Shown: piece after piece, positions 42,873-52,905 of the stretch
Layout: the number at the start of each line of letters is the position of its first letter
Position numbering within the stretch: the stretch's first letter is position 1
Origin: Limnephilus marmoratus
Lineage: Eukaryota; Arthropoda; Insecta; Trichoptera; Limnephilidae
Assembly (NCBI GenBank): GCA_917880885.1
Contig: OU862928.1
Span: 37,994,962 to 38,058,961, forward strand
DNA: 64,000 nucleotides
Reading direction: 5' to 3'
The notes under the pieces: model-generated
Seen by the model: only the letters and a program-made list of their open reading frames with translations
Databases searched by the model: none
What the model was told of the DNA's origin: nothing
Program-made: the position numbers and the translations under genes

Positions 42873-45344
42873 TTAGACATGTTTTTTGCGTTTAGCTTTG
42901 GTGTAGCCGTCAATCACCGGATACCAAGAGCTATTGAGCTTAGCTCCGTCGTCTCTATTAATATTAAAAGGATTTTTGTAGATTTCAATTGCCTCCGTAA
43001 TTAGGCGTGCTCTATAAGTTTTAGGTCTTCCCAAGACCTCAGGAACAAATCCAAAGTAATGGCCGGTTTCGATTAAGTGCTCAGCGATTGCCGATTTATC
43101 AGGGTGGCCGAGTTTGCAAGCACGAAAGTGTTCTGCTATCCTTTTGGAGATCGTCCTCTCTGTTTGGCCTACATAAACCTTGTCACATCCGGAACAGCTG
43201 AGTTTATACACTCCATCTGCTTCCAGAGGAAACTTAGTCTTTGCAGACCTCAGTAGGTCTTGAATTTTAGTTGTGGCACCGAAGACAGTCTTGATGCTAT
43301 CTTTTCTCAACAGCCTGGCGATTCTGTCTGTCACATTGTGAACGTAAGGCAGGAAAGCGCAGCCTTTTAACTCTTGTTTAGCTCTGTCTTCATTTGGTGT
43401 AGATTTGGCTCTTATGATTTGCCTTGTCTGACTAGCTGGGTAACCGTTGCGTTCCAGTGCATCGGTCAGCTTTGTAAGTTCTGCTCCAATTTTAGTTTCT
43501 TCACATATTCTGGTCGCTCGCGTCACCAACGTATGGATAAGTCCTCTCTTCTGCGCTGGGTGGTGATGCGAATCGGCATGTAGATACCGATTTGTGTGCG
43601 TTGGTTTTCTATATACAGTGTGTCCTAGATTACCATCTTCTTTTCGCATCACCTCCACATCTAGAAAAGGCAGGATTTTCGCATCGTTTTCTACTTCCAT
43701 TGTGAACTTGATTTTACTGTGGAGTGAATTAAGATGATTCAGAAATTCATTCAGTTTCTCTGTTCCATGAGGCCAGATGGCGAAGACATCGTCAACATAA
43801 CGCCACCATACCTTGGGAACAGCTGAAGCTGTGTCGAGTGCCACTTCTTCAAACTTCTCCATAAAAAAGTTGGCAAGTACTGGCGACAAAGGACTGCCCA
43901 TCGCAACTCCTTCCACTTGCTCAAAAAGTTCACCCTGGAATGCATAATATCCCGTTTTGAGACAGTGTTCAAAAAGTTTGCAAATGTCGTCCTCATAGAT
44001 CTCCCTGAGCATTGTCATGGAGTCTTCTAGAGGCACATTTGTAAAAAGGGACACTACATCAAAACTGACCAGGATATCGCCTTCCTCAGTCTTGACCTTT
44101 TTTAGCTTACTGATCAGATCTGTGGAGTCCTTGATCCAAGATTCAGTTTTACCAGTTTGCATCTGTAGTAGTCTGGAGAGGTATTGGGACAGTTTGTAAG
44201 TAGGTGCACCAATAGCACTGACAATCGGTCTCATTGGGATATCCTTTTTGTGTATTTTCGGAAGACCGTATAGGGCAGGAGTTCTGGAGGCTTTTACGAA
44301 AAGCCCAGATCGATCCTCTTTCCTAATACTGGAAGCTTTAACTAGCTCTCTAGTCTTCAGGTCAATCTTATTGGTGGGGTTGTTCTTTATTTTCTTGTAA
44401 GTGCCGGCATCGCACAGGAGGTCTTCCATCTTCGTAATGTAGTCAACCGTATTAATCACCACAGTGGCATTACCTTTGTCGGCAGGCAGAACTAAGATGT
44501 CCTCATTGGCGCGCAATTCTTTTAGGGCCGCAAACTCTCCTTTTGTGATGTTTGGGCGGGGTATTTCAGCCCTTTTCAAAATATGGCAAGTCTTTTGTCG
44601 TATGTCCTCTGCTTGCGACTCTGACATTTTATGGACTTTCATCATTGTATGTAGTGCTGTCTCCACACCACATATGATAGATTCCACAGGTATCTTTTTG
44701 GGGGCAACTGCGTAGTTCATCCCCTTGGCAAGCACAGAAGTTGCGTCTGGGCTCAGCGCAAGGGACGAAATGTTAATAACCACTTTATTATGATCAAGTT
44801 GTTTTCGATCACCTTTTTTGCCTTGATTGAGCCTCTCAAACTTGTGTTTATGCCTCGCATCTGTTGACTGCTTACTTCTTTGTGCTTGTTGGTAAGTCAT
44901 ATTGTCAATTTTCTTCCAGTCTTCTTCGATAAGCATTGCACTTAGATGTAGGTGTAAATCGAAAAGGTCCCGAGATGTTCCATCCATTTCGCTGCGCACG
45001 TTATGGATTCTTTCCCTTAGTAGCGCTGCTTCCGCTCTTTGGAAAACTCTCTCGGCTTTCCGGGATGTAATATGTCTTTGTATTCGGATGTGTACTGGTA
45101 CGACCGATTCCTCCTTACATCTTTTGAGGAAAGCCAGGCTGCCCAGTAAAAGGTTCCTTCGTTTCCTCAGATTCTCCAATCGGCGTACCATTGTATGAAC
45201 TTCCTCCCCATAGAGGTTAGTCAGATAAGTTTTAAGATTTTCACGGCCAGAAGCATTTTCGTTATATGTTTTTGGGGTGTTGTGCCGTGTTGCGCTACCT
45301 CCTTCTTTAGCCAACGTTTCGGACATCGTTGCAGTGTCCATCAT
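42873..45344 (-). CDS. Penelope-like reverse transcriptase with GIY-YIG endonuclease
   Basis: An uninterrupted frame of 823 residues. The reverse transcriptase spans about 285-565: ADKGNATVV (288-296), LPKIHKKD (361-368), RPIVS (372-376), SFDVVSLFTNVP (427-438, D429), GVAMGSPLSPVLANFF (479-494) and the catalytic YVDD (516-519). The GIY-YIG nuclease lies at about 710-800: GVYKLSCSGC (711-720, with the paired cysteines of these elements), KVYVGQT (722-728), R735 and a likely catalytic glutamate at 784-787. It copies element RNA at nicked DNA ends. The N-terminal third is basic and probably helical (RRLENLRKRRNLL). The first 37 residues are encoded by the terminal repeat; the start is the first of three close methionines. 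No stop, frameshift or lost catalytic residue is seen, so the copy may be active. Confidence 0.95.
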   Translation of the reverse strand: MMDTATMSETLAKEGGSATRHNTPKTYNENASGRENLKTYLTNLYGEEVHTMVRRLENLRKRRNLLLGSLAFLKRCKEESVVPVHIRIQRHITSRKAERVFQRAEAALLRERIHNVRSEMDGTSRDLFDLHLHLSAMLIEEDWKKIDNMTYQQAQRSKQSTDARHKHKFERLNQGKKGDRKQLDHNKVVINISSLALSPDATSVLAKGMNYAVAPKKIPVESIICGVETALHTMMKVHKMSESQAEDIRQKTCHILKRAEIPRPNITKGEFAALKELRANEDILVLPADKGNATVVINTVDYITKMEDLLCDAGTYKKIKNNPTNKIDLKTRELVKASSIRKEDRSGLFVKASRTPALYGLPKIHKKDIPMRPIVSAIGAPTYKLSQYLSRLLQMQTGKTESWIKDSTDLISKLKKVKTEEGDILVSFDVVSLFTNVPLEDSMTMLREIYEDDICKLFEHCLKTGYYAFQGELFEQVEGVAMGSPLSPVLANFFMEKFEEVALDTASAVPKVWWRYVDDVFAIWPHGTEKLNEFLNHLNSLHSKIKFTMEVENDAKILPFLDVEVMRKEDGNLGHTVYRKPTHTNRYLHADSHHHPAQKRGLIHTLVTRATRICEETKIGAELTKLTDALERNGYPASQTRQIIRAKSTPNEDRAKQELKGCAFLPYVHNVTDRIARLLRKDSIKTVFGATTKIQDLLRSAKTKFPLEADGVYKLSCSGCDKVYVGQTERTISKRIAEHFRACKLGHPDKSAIAEHLIETGHYFGFVPEVLGRPKTYRARLITEAIEIYKNPFNINRDDGAKLNSSWYPVIDGYTKAKRKKHV

Positions 45345-45724
45345 CCGTTTCTATTCCGTTCCGCGGCGACGACGCCACTGCTTGTCACGATTATTTTGTA
45401 CTGGTGAAAGTTAACAATTGTAATTTTTTAATTTTATTTTATTTTTTCCTAAATTCTTACCACTGTGATTTCTAATTTTAGATTTCATTAAGAGATGGAG
45501 CCACTTCCGTCGGCATCTCGCAAACGGACTTGCCCCTGGCTAGCATAAATACCACGTTTTAATGAACTTTCTATTCCGTTCCGCGGCGATGACGCCACTG
45601 CTTGTCACGAGTATTTTGTACTGGTGAAAGTTAGTGCTGCTGGCGACACGGTATCGCTTCGAAGTAAATAAGCACACACTTCACGACTAAAAATTACACA
45701 TCTACCGGATCTGCCGGATCTGCC

Positions 45725-45762
45725 CTGATGATGGACACTGCAACGATGTCCGAAACGTTGGC
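45725..45762 (+). ncRNA. Hammerhead-like motif in terminal repeat, copy 2
   Basis: Identical motif on the plus strand in the inverted terminal repeat: CTGATGA at 45,725, GGACA (45,733-45,737) pairing with TGTCC (45,747-45,751), GAAA at 45,752 and CGTTGGC after it. A third copy at the ORF start (minus strand, about 45,347-45,310) has GGATGA in place of CTGATGA. Confidence 0.5.
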
Positions 45763-45827
45763 TAAAGAAGGAGGTAGCGCAACACGGCACAACACCCCAA
45801 AAACATATAACGAAAAAGTATTGATTT

Positions 45828-46390
45828 ATTTTACTGCATGATTACATTATTTGAAATGGGTGTGGTATAATACAAAAACTTTTTTGAAAATTTAACAAAT
45901 CTGCCAACGACCTATGGAATAACCTTATTATACTAAAAATTAAAAAAAATTCTAAAAATTTATTACATATGAATGCTAGATAAAAGAACAATCTTTCGAA
46001 ATCCATTTATAATTTTTTGTGGAAAAGAGTCAATACGTCTAAAAACTTTTTTGAAAATGACGTATTTCCGGCTTTCTCTGGTAATGCCCTCTTAAGATTC
46101 ATTGTGTTTTGTCTAATTGCCAGTGGAAGTGTATTATATAGTTTTGTTGCAAAGTATCTAAAATTTCTTTGGCCAAAGGTTGTTTTAGCAAAAGGGATAA
46201 GTTGGAGATTATGCCCTTTGGTTCTAGTATCGCGATTATTATTATTATCACATATTCGTAGGATTTATAAAAAAAAATCGTAAACTTCAACTTATTTCTT
46301 ACAAATAAGGAAAAATTTGCCAAAATTGGCAGCAAAGCAATCCGAGGTATTTTAAATAGTGCCATATTATGGCAAAAAGCGCTCCAGTAG
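45828..46390 (-). pseudogene. Rep-J copy 3, LINE reverse transcriptase C-terminal part
   Basis: The minus strand contains LAKTTFGQRNF-like residues near 46,200, then LPLAIRQNTMNLKRALPEKA and GNTSFSKKFLDVLTLF with a stop near 46,018. This is the same C-terminal pattern as at 1,450 and 63,400. The repeat was split by the Penelope-like element. Confidence 0.6.
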
Positions 46391-46403
46391 ATAAAGAAGA
46401 CTA

Positions 46404-46630
46404 GCTGAAGTCCCGGGCGTTGCCCGGGCTTTATATAAGGTTTTGCATAAACCTTCCGCTTGTTTTTTTAGTGTTTTTTTTTTCATTAATTTCATCAATT
46501 TCCTAATAAAATTGTAGAAACAATCTACTCTCTATATGTATAAATGCATCTGAAGCAGCAGTAAGTATTCGTAAGCAGTTTTAGATTCAAAGTCTTCTTA
46601 GGAAAATGGACAAAACGTGAAAATGATGTT
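46404..46630 (-). repeat. Helitron-like end
   Basis: CTAGCTGAAGTCCCGGGCGT is the reversed terminal motif; a matching CAACGCCGGTGACTTCAGCTAG end occurs at about 51,914-51,935. The other end is unresolved because of the foldback next to it. Confidence 0.4.
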
Positions 46631-46993
46631 AAAATAAACAAAAATTTTAACAAAACAAAAAAACGACTTCAAAAAATGCACTAAAAAGTAAAAAAATAAT
46701 TTCGTATTCTTCTACAACTTAATAATCAACTTACCTTTTCTACTCATCAATATGTACGTACGATTGTTATTTTTGGAGTCGGTGTCGGCGGGAGAGGAGC
46801 TGTCAAGTGAACACGCCGGGCCGCGGGTACCTTGGTTGACACCGACTCCAAAAATAACAATCGTACCTACATATTGATGAGTAGAAAAGGTAAGTTGATT
46901 ATTAAGTTGTAGAAGAATACGAAATTATTTTTTTACTTTTTAGTGCATTTTTTGAAGTCGTTTTTTTGTTTTGTTAAAATTTTTGTTTATTTT
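46631..46993. repeat. Foldback: 156-bp arms, 51-bp spacer
   Basis: Arms 46,631-46,786 and 46,838-46,993 are inverted copies with a single visible mismatch (GTACGTACG against GTAGGTACG). The spacer is GC-rich (GGCGGGAGAGGAGC, CGGGCCGCGGGTACC). Near-identity means a recent inversion-duplication or strong gene conversion. Confidence 0.9.
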
Positions 46994-47855
46994 TTGATTT
47001 TTAGTGAATCTGAAGTACACTAACTAATTCGATTAAGATTTGGCCGAGTATAATAAATTTGTTCTTCAGAATTGGAGAGTTCCGTTACTTTGTCATGGAT
47101 CCCATAATCAGAACCTAACCAAACTCTCATCGAACTACCCTTGAAGTACATCCTTTCCAATAAAAAAAAGAATCATCGAAATCGGTTGGCTTGATATTGA
47201 GTTATTCGTCCATTTGTCGCGCACATACTTGATGCAAATTTAAGACTTATATGATTTTCTCATGGATGCCAATGTCAGAACTGGACCAAATTAAAATGGG
47301 ACCACACGGAAAGCACCAGCTTTCAAATAAAAAAAGAATCATCAATATCGGTTCACCCAGTCGAAAGTTCTGAGGTAACAAACATAAAAAATAAAAATAC
47401 AGTCGAATTGAGAACCTCCTCCTTTTCGAAGTCGTTTAAAAATGGAACTAACGAAAGATTTTTTGTATCCACAAAATCTGTACTACAGAGATGTACGCCG
47501 GTGCTAAAATGAAAAAAGAACAAATAAAGAATTTGAAACATAATGGAATAATCCCTGTCACACGAATGGATGGATACATTCTTTAGTCAACATTGGGCCA
47601 TCAATCGTGACGTCATCCGGACCCCATCCATCACCAGCTAAACCAGATGTTGCCCCATTAAAGCGACAAACACACGTTATTTTGGGAAAAAACGGATACA
47701 ATCTGTTATTGGAACATCCCTTTGACAATGAAATATAAAACCAACATTTTATTCCATATAAATACATAATTTACTTCCATTTGATTAAATGCCTTCCCTG
47801 ACCCTCTCTCCTTATGTCGTAACAACCTTTTATTTATTTATAATTAAAAAATACA
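46994..47855. other. Unassigned, LINE/Helitron-like debris
   Basis: GAATCATCGAAATCGGTTGG and GAATCATCAATATCGGTTCA (about 47,171 and 47,337) are sister motifs of a dispersed repeat. No gene is supported. Confidence 0.4.
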
Positions 47856-48075
47856 GGTGTGCAGTTCACAAGCGGCAGTAGTGAAACCATCAGAAAACTA
47901 ACGTAGACAAGAGTGGGGAGGCTACGAAGCACCGCACAAAGAGGACACAAGTTATTCTATCTCATTCTCTCAAAGGCTAAATCCTATAGATGCATGTGTT
48001 TGTATTTTTTTAGTGTAGCTTTTTCGTTTCATCGAGATTCAGATTACAACGGTACCAAAGAAGTTTAAATACTCA
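47856..48075 (+). repeat. Rep-C monomer
   Basis: From GTGTGCAGTTCACAAGCGGC to ACCAAAGAAGTT with the GAGGCTACGAAGCACCGCAC landmark. Confidence 0.65.
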
Positions 48076-48478
48076 TAAAAAATACAAGGAGTGTTACAGT
48101 ACTCGCCAAACTTAAATGCCGACCTGAACTTGATCCAATCAATTCTCGTGCAGGTAGGTATAGTCACTTTTCTGACTTTACAATGAACGTAAGCGAAAGA
48201 GAAATATGCGTAAAACATACGTGTGGCAGAGAAAGGCGTGAGCGGGGAGGGCATGCCGCTTTTCCGACATTAAACTCGACTATTGCGACGATTTCTGTAT
48301 CAACATTAGGTCGGCATTAAATTTTGGCGCTTACTATAGTTGCGATTCAACTCACTCATAGTTTATGTCAAAGTTAAAACTCACCTTTTCAGACAGTCGT
48401 ATCTATAAACTCAAAATCTTTCACCTTCACTTTCAATGCCCGCGACACCGTAAATAACTAACCTGTAAAAACGTAGAA
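48076..48478. other. No feature recognised
   Basis: No supported gene or repeat. Confidence 0.45.
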
Positions 48479-48945
48479 AAAAAAAAAAAAAAAAAATTGT
48501 AAGCGTTTGTGAAGGTCATTTCATGAACATTCTCCAGCCCTAAAGAGTCCTAAATATCAACAATACTTTTGCCACTAATCTCCAATAGTCCTAAATTCTC
48601 CAGTATTTTAAAATTAATACCAACTCTACTTTTGCCACTAATCTATTCATAAATGTAATACTAACAGCGATGAGGGTAGCAAATAATGTAAAATCATGCA
48701 ATGTCCAGTGTGTTAACTGTAATGTCCTCCGCGTGCAAAGCCGTATCTTCTCCAACCATAAACTTTCTAATTAAAGTGTGTTTATCGGAAGTGACCTGCC
48801 AGGTAAGTATGTTTCTGTATCCATTTGTAAATAGTAAAATTAGTTAGAACCTAAGCATTCCTAATAAATTGTACAGCGCCCTTGAGGTGATTTTTCACAA
48901 AAACGGGGCTTTATAAATTATCCAATTATTATTATTATTATTATT
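48479..48945 (+). repeat. CR1/L2-like LINE 3' end with (ATT)n tail
   Basis: Follows a 20-base A run (48,479-48,497). Ends TGTACAGCGCCCTTGAGGTG, ACGGGGCTTTATAAAT and (TTA)n, matching 30,480-30,545. Confidence 0.6.
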
Positions 48946-49029
48946 AAAAAAATCAAAACTAAAATTTCCTCTGAAATCATCAATATTTGTACATAGGTAC
49001 TTAAATACCTACATACTTTTATTTCAAAC

Positions 49030-49420
49030 TAACGAGGACTGGCCTCCGTGGTCAAGGAGTAAGGCTCTTGACTCGCAATTTGAAGGTCGCGGTATCGAAT
49101 CCCGGCGGCGTGCGCAAATAAATTTTATTCGATTAATTTGTGTTACTTCACAATTAAATCATTTAAAACCATATAGTACCTACATTTGCGGCACTTTCCA
49201 GAGTCGAAGTGTCGCCCTGGCGTAAGACCACCATTCAGCATTGAAACGTTACTTGAAATTGGTTTAGCCGTGTTTGGTGACCAGATCTGAATAGCCAGGT
49301 ACTTTCCCATCTCCTTCCCCTCCCAACTACCTTCAGCCTCACAAAATTCCCATCGGGGATGCCATATTTTCACTGACTCCAGACGGGAGCAGTTGAGACT
49401 CTTGTGAGGTATTCACATAA
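49030..49420 (+). repeat. SINE-A, near full length
   Basis: Head CCTCCGTGGTCAAGGAGTAA and TATCGAATCCCGGCGG; end GACTCTTGTGAGGTATTCAC. Minor indels only. Confidence 0.75.
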
Positions 49421-49479
49421 AAAAATTATAAACTTCTTAGAAAAGCCATTAAAAATGACGAAAAAATTGGTTAAATAGC

Positions 49480-49655
49480 CAATTTTCCAAATAACTTCTG
49501 AATGACCAATGCTCCAAAATATTACAAAGAAATGGCCTGGATGAAATCGATACCCCGAACCGAAGAAGATATAGCCTGAGAACTAGAAGAGCCGACCCCA
49601 ACAGCCTACCTAGGCAATGAGTTGGGACAGTGCAAGGAAGAAGAAGTTTAAATAG
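49480..49655 (+). pseudogene. Possible LINE tail fragment
   Basis: GAAGAAGATATAGCCTGAGA and GAGTTGGGACAGTGCAAGGA resemble 3' ends of LINE coding regions. No motif is decisive. Confidence 0.3.
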
Positions 49656-49696
49656 ACATTTTTCTATTTTTTTTTCATAGCTTTTCAAAGAAATGT

Positions 49697-50118
49697 CTGC
49701 AATCGGGCTGGAAAAAAAGAAGATGGAGAGATAAGAAATTACGAATGTTAGAGGAGAGCGCTAACATTTACAGCGACAAAATCGATGCGAAAATTGCGAA
49801 AATGTTTAATAAAACACGACTCGTTTAAAATAGAGCAAAAATCTCGCGGGCATTATCTTAAACAGCAGTTAAAGAAAAACTGTGAATTTTTTCATACATA
49901 TAACTGTAAAATAACTGAAACAAACATGTTTATAATAATTTTTGGACCATACTTTGCGATTTTTTTCTATCGAGGGAATTTTATATAATTTGCGTTTCGG
50001 CGCGGGCAATGTCTAGATATTATCTTCAAGAATAACATACATTTTTTTAAGAGCTTTAAAACTAACCGTGTTTAAGGGAAATATGTAAGAAATCGATAGA
50101 AATTCGGGTTGCGGGCCC
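49697..50118 (+). mobile_element. MITE family T, copy 4
   Basis: The right end GGGTTGCGGGCCC is followed by TTAA (50,119-50,122). The left end CTGCAATCGGGCTGG is diverged and lacks a clear TTAA. The body closely matches copy 3, including CGACTCGTTTAAAATAGAGC. Confidence 0.7.
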
Positions 50119-50122
50119 TTAA

Positions 50123-50455
50123 TTGAAACCAAGTTGGAACCAATTCAAACACAACGTGACACTCCAGACGTACAGTCTATCGCATTTGCACCTACATCAC
50201 TTGCTTCATAATCCTTTATCACTAGATATTTCCTCAGATCAACATTCCTGCAACGGCCAAATAAAGCCAATATTAAATACCACATCGTGCGAATTATGCA
50301 GATATTTAGCTAATAACAGTCCTTACGCAATGCGCTTGTGGAATTTGCTTTGTGCGAACAACAGTACGTTCCTAAAAGGTAATTCAGGAAGTGGACAAAG
50401 CCTTTATTCACTACATTAGCTGTAATAACATTATATATGAGACAGACCTAGGCTT
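50123..50455 (+). other. Short open frame, not recognised
   Basis: A 98-codon frame to 50,419 (ending SGQSLYSLH) shows no family motif; probably repeat-derived. Confidence 0.25.
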
Positions 50456-50457
50456 CT

Positions 50458-51580
50458 TGAAAAAATATCGATATATCGATATTTTTAATTCAAAATATCG
50501 ATATTTTTAGCCGATATATTTTGATCCGATATATCGATATTAAAAATCCACTATCGAAAATTGTATCAAAAACGATATTTATGTAACGAAAGTCACTAGA
50601 ATCCAAAACCGTATAGAAACGAACGGAAAAAGTAACTGTATCGGGTTCGTGACATCTAGCGGTTGAAATTTTAACTATTACTTATTAACTTACAATACTA
50701 TCTCATATGGTGTAGGTAAGTGCATAGAAATGTATGATATTTTCGGCCATTTCGACTAAGTCATTCCCATAGCGCCTCCCACACGCACACTTTGGAGCGA
50801 CCGAGTCCCGCGTTACCTCAGGCCGCCGCACAATGGTTTTACTAATATGAAAGCGTCGAAAACAAATCGGAATTTCAAATTGCAGGGACCATTAAATTTT
50901 GTTTCTATATCTTGACATCACATACCAGCGCATCTTTCCCCCTATTACCGAACTCAGCAAAACGTTTCGTCGCTGCGTAACACGTCAGCAAAGATTGACT
51001 TCCCGAGCAGTCAGGACGTTCGTGTGAAAGTACAACGTTTTTTATATAACATTTAGGGACTGATAACTTTTTACACCGCTTGCTGGCAAACTTTTTTCAA
51101 CGTGGATCCAATACCTTTAGGTGTGTATTAAAGATTTTAAGTTTATTTTTTTCATTTACTAATGCGACAAATTAGGGATATTAAAAAAAAAAAACATCTC
51201 GTGAATTTAAAAAAAAATACGAAGATTTCTGGAATACTTAAGATTAAGGATAAATACTGGTTTGCCTGATACAATAAAAAGGTTTAAAAATATTAGTTAG
51301 AAGATAGCTTTTTAGTTTTTTATATTTTTGTAATTATTGTCTAATAAAAATAAATACTGTTAAAAATACCATCATTTTTATTGAGATCTTTGTACATTTA
51401 AATAATACACATTGTGTATAAAAATTACCATTGATAATATTGAGCATAATACAGTATTATTTTAAAAACGCAAAATCTTTAAAAATTTGATCGATATATC
51501 GATATTTTTTCCTCGATATATCAACGTCGATATTGATATTTTAATAAATATCGATATATCGAAATATCGATATTTTAAGT
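50458..51580. repeat. Segment bounded by TATCGATA clusters
   Basis: Multiple overlapping TATCGATA and ATATCGATATATCGATAT motifs lie at 50,465-50,575 and again at 51,490-51,572. The 0.9 kb between has no supported gene. It looks like a non-autonomous element with repeated subterminal transposase-type sites; class unknown. Confidence 0.55.
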
Positions 51581-51614
51581 AAAAAAAAACGCGCGTTTTT
51601 TTTTACTTAAAATA
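51571..51614. repeat. 44-bp perfect palindrome with CGCGCG centre
   Basis: AAGT, nine A, CGCGCG, nine T, ACTT, with matching outer bases. It directly abuts the right TATCGATA cluster. Confidence 0.95.
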
Positions 51615-51841
51615 AATTTTCAATGTAAAAAAAATGCTAACTAAAAAAACGCTGTCCATCCTCTCTGCTAACCTCTCTATTATTACGGTCGTCGCCTTCA
51701 CAGAAACTGATAGAGCAACGAAGCGCATAGGTGACTGAATCGGTTTAGCTTTTGTAAGGTGATTTATGCATAACAATCCCTAACGCGGCTCGGTCACTAG
51801 CGCGACTGAAATGCGGTAGTGTTTGTAAGGCGATTTACGCC

Positions 51842-51897
51842 TTCCAATCCCTAACGCGGCTCGGTCGCTAGAGTGACCCAACCGCGTTAGGGATTGG
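51842..51897. repeat. Inverted repeat, 16-bp arms
   Basis: CCAATCCCTAACGCGG and CCGCGTTAGGGATTGG enclose CTCGGTCGCTAGAGTGACCCAA. The left arm with CTCGGTC is also a direct repeat of 51,774-51,796. This is followed by a Helitron-like CAGCTAG end at about 51,930. Confidence 0.7.
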
Positions 51898-52109
51898 AAA
51901 TACGCTGCCCGGGCAACGCCGGTGACTTCAGCTAGTGCGTAAATAGATTTGAGTCTCAATCCTTCTAGGAAAATAGGTTAGAACGTTAAAAGGATATGTT
52001 TGCTGAAAGGTTTTGAAGGAAATCGATAATTCAATCTTACACACGATACTATTTCGTTTTCATCAATTTCTTCGTATTAGGAACGAAATTATTTATTTTA
52101 TTTCATTTG

Positions 52110-52330
52110 AATACCGCACAAGAGTGCCGTATATCCGAACTGCCCGGAGTCAGTGGGACTATGACCTCCCCGGTTCCATGCCAACTGAGAATAAAGTCAA
52201 CTCAACACCTCTTTGAAAAAGTCATTAAAAGCTATGAAAAAAAATAATAACACTTGCCTAATTTATATAGCGCCGTTGTTGTGACAAATCACCTCTAGGG
52301 CGCTGGTTTTAGTTTGGTTTTTTATGGCAG
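52110..52330. repeat. SINE-A fragment and LINE tail
   Basis: GAATACCGCACAAGAGTGCC (52,110) is a SINE-A end; AGCGCCGTTGTTGTGACAAA with CACCTCTAGGGCGCTGG (52,270-52,310) is a reversed CR1/L2-like tail. GTTCCATGCCAACTGAGAAT recurs at 60,592. Confidence 0.5.
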
Positions 52331-52392
52331 AAGATCTTCAATACAGACACAATATTTCTTCACTGGCGAATTCCAACTATTTTATTTAATTA

Positions 52393-52510
52393 CTAGCAGA
52401 CCCGGCCACACGTTGCTGTGGCTAACGAAACACAACGCCATTACCCAATCTTTATAAAATACACAACCCACTACCCGCTTGCCAGCTGCCCGCTGCTTGA
52501 ATTGAATATT
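52393..52510 (-). mobile_element. Helitron-like family H, 3' fragment
   Basis: Starts CTAGCAGACCCGGCCACACG (reversed end), then AACGAAACACAACGCCATTA. Confidence 0.55.
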
Positions 52511-52689
52511 TGAATTTATCGGCTTTTCTCTACTATAATAAGAGTGTATTATACATATAAACTAATTAACTTGCCACTAATTATACAATGCTTGCAATGC
52601 AACACTGGATATTTGAAAAGGAAAAAACCAAATACCTAATATAATAATAAACATATAACAAATACCTATTTATCGTAAAATATCACAAA

Positions 52690-52905
52690 TTAGTCAAATA
52701 TTTGAACCCGCGACCTTCGGATTGCTAGTTGATAGTCTTACCCCTCGACCACAGTGCCCGTCAAACGATGGAAAAGACGAACATTTAGAAGTGCCTGGCT
52801 ATTCATATCTGGTCACTAAACACAGCTATTACCATTTCAACGGACAACGTTTCGCATCTAAACGGTGGTCTCTCTCCAGGGCGATACTGAGAGTATCTAA
52901 TTAAC
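52690..52905 (-). repeat. SINE-A, diverged copy lacking its 3' end
   Basis: TGAACCCGCGACCTTCGGAT carries the reversed B-box region, and GGCTATTCATATCTGGTCAC and CAGGGCGATACTGAGAGTAT are body landmarks, in rearranged order. Confidence 0.5.

Larger units (their letters stand above)
42035..45814 (-). mobile_element. Penelope-like retroelement, apparently complete
   Basis: AAAGTATTGATTT (13 bp) is duplicated at 42,022-42,034 and 45,815-45,827, and Rep-J copies at 31,840 and 8,700 show the empty site. The terminal repeats are complex, as is usual for Penelope-like elements: the 42,075-42,545 block is repeated inverted at 45,348-45,814, a 219-bp unit starting TAACTTTCACCAGTACAAAA is tandem at 42,253 and 42,472, and the ORF start region (45,217-45,344) is a direct repeat of 42,041-42,142. 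A single ORF fills the interior. Confidence 0.92.
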
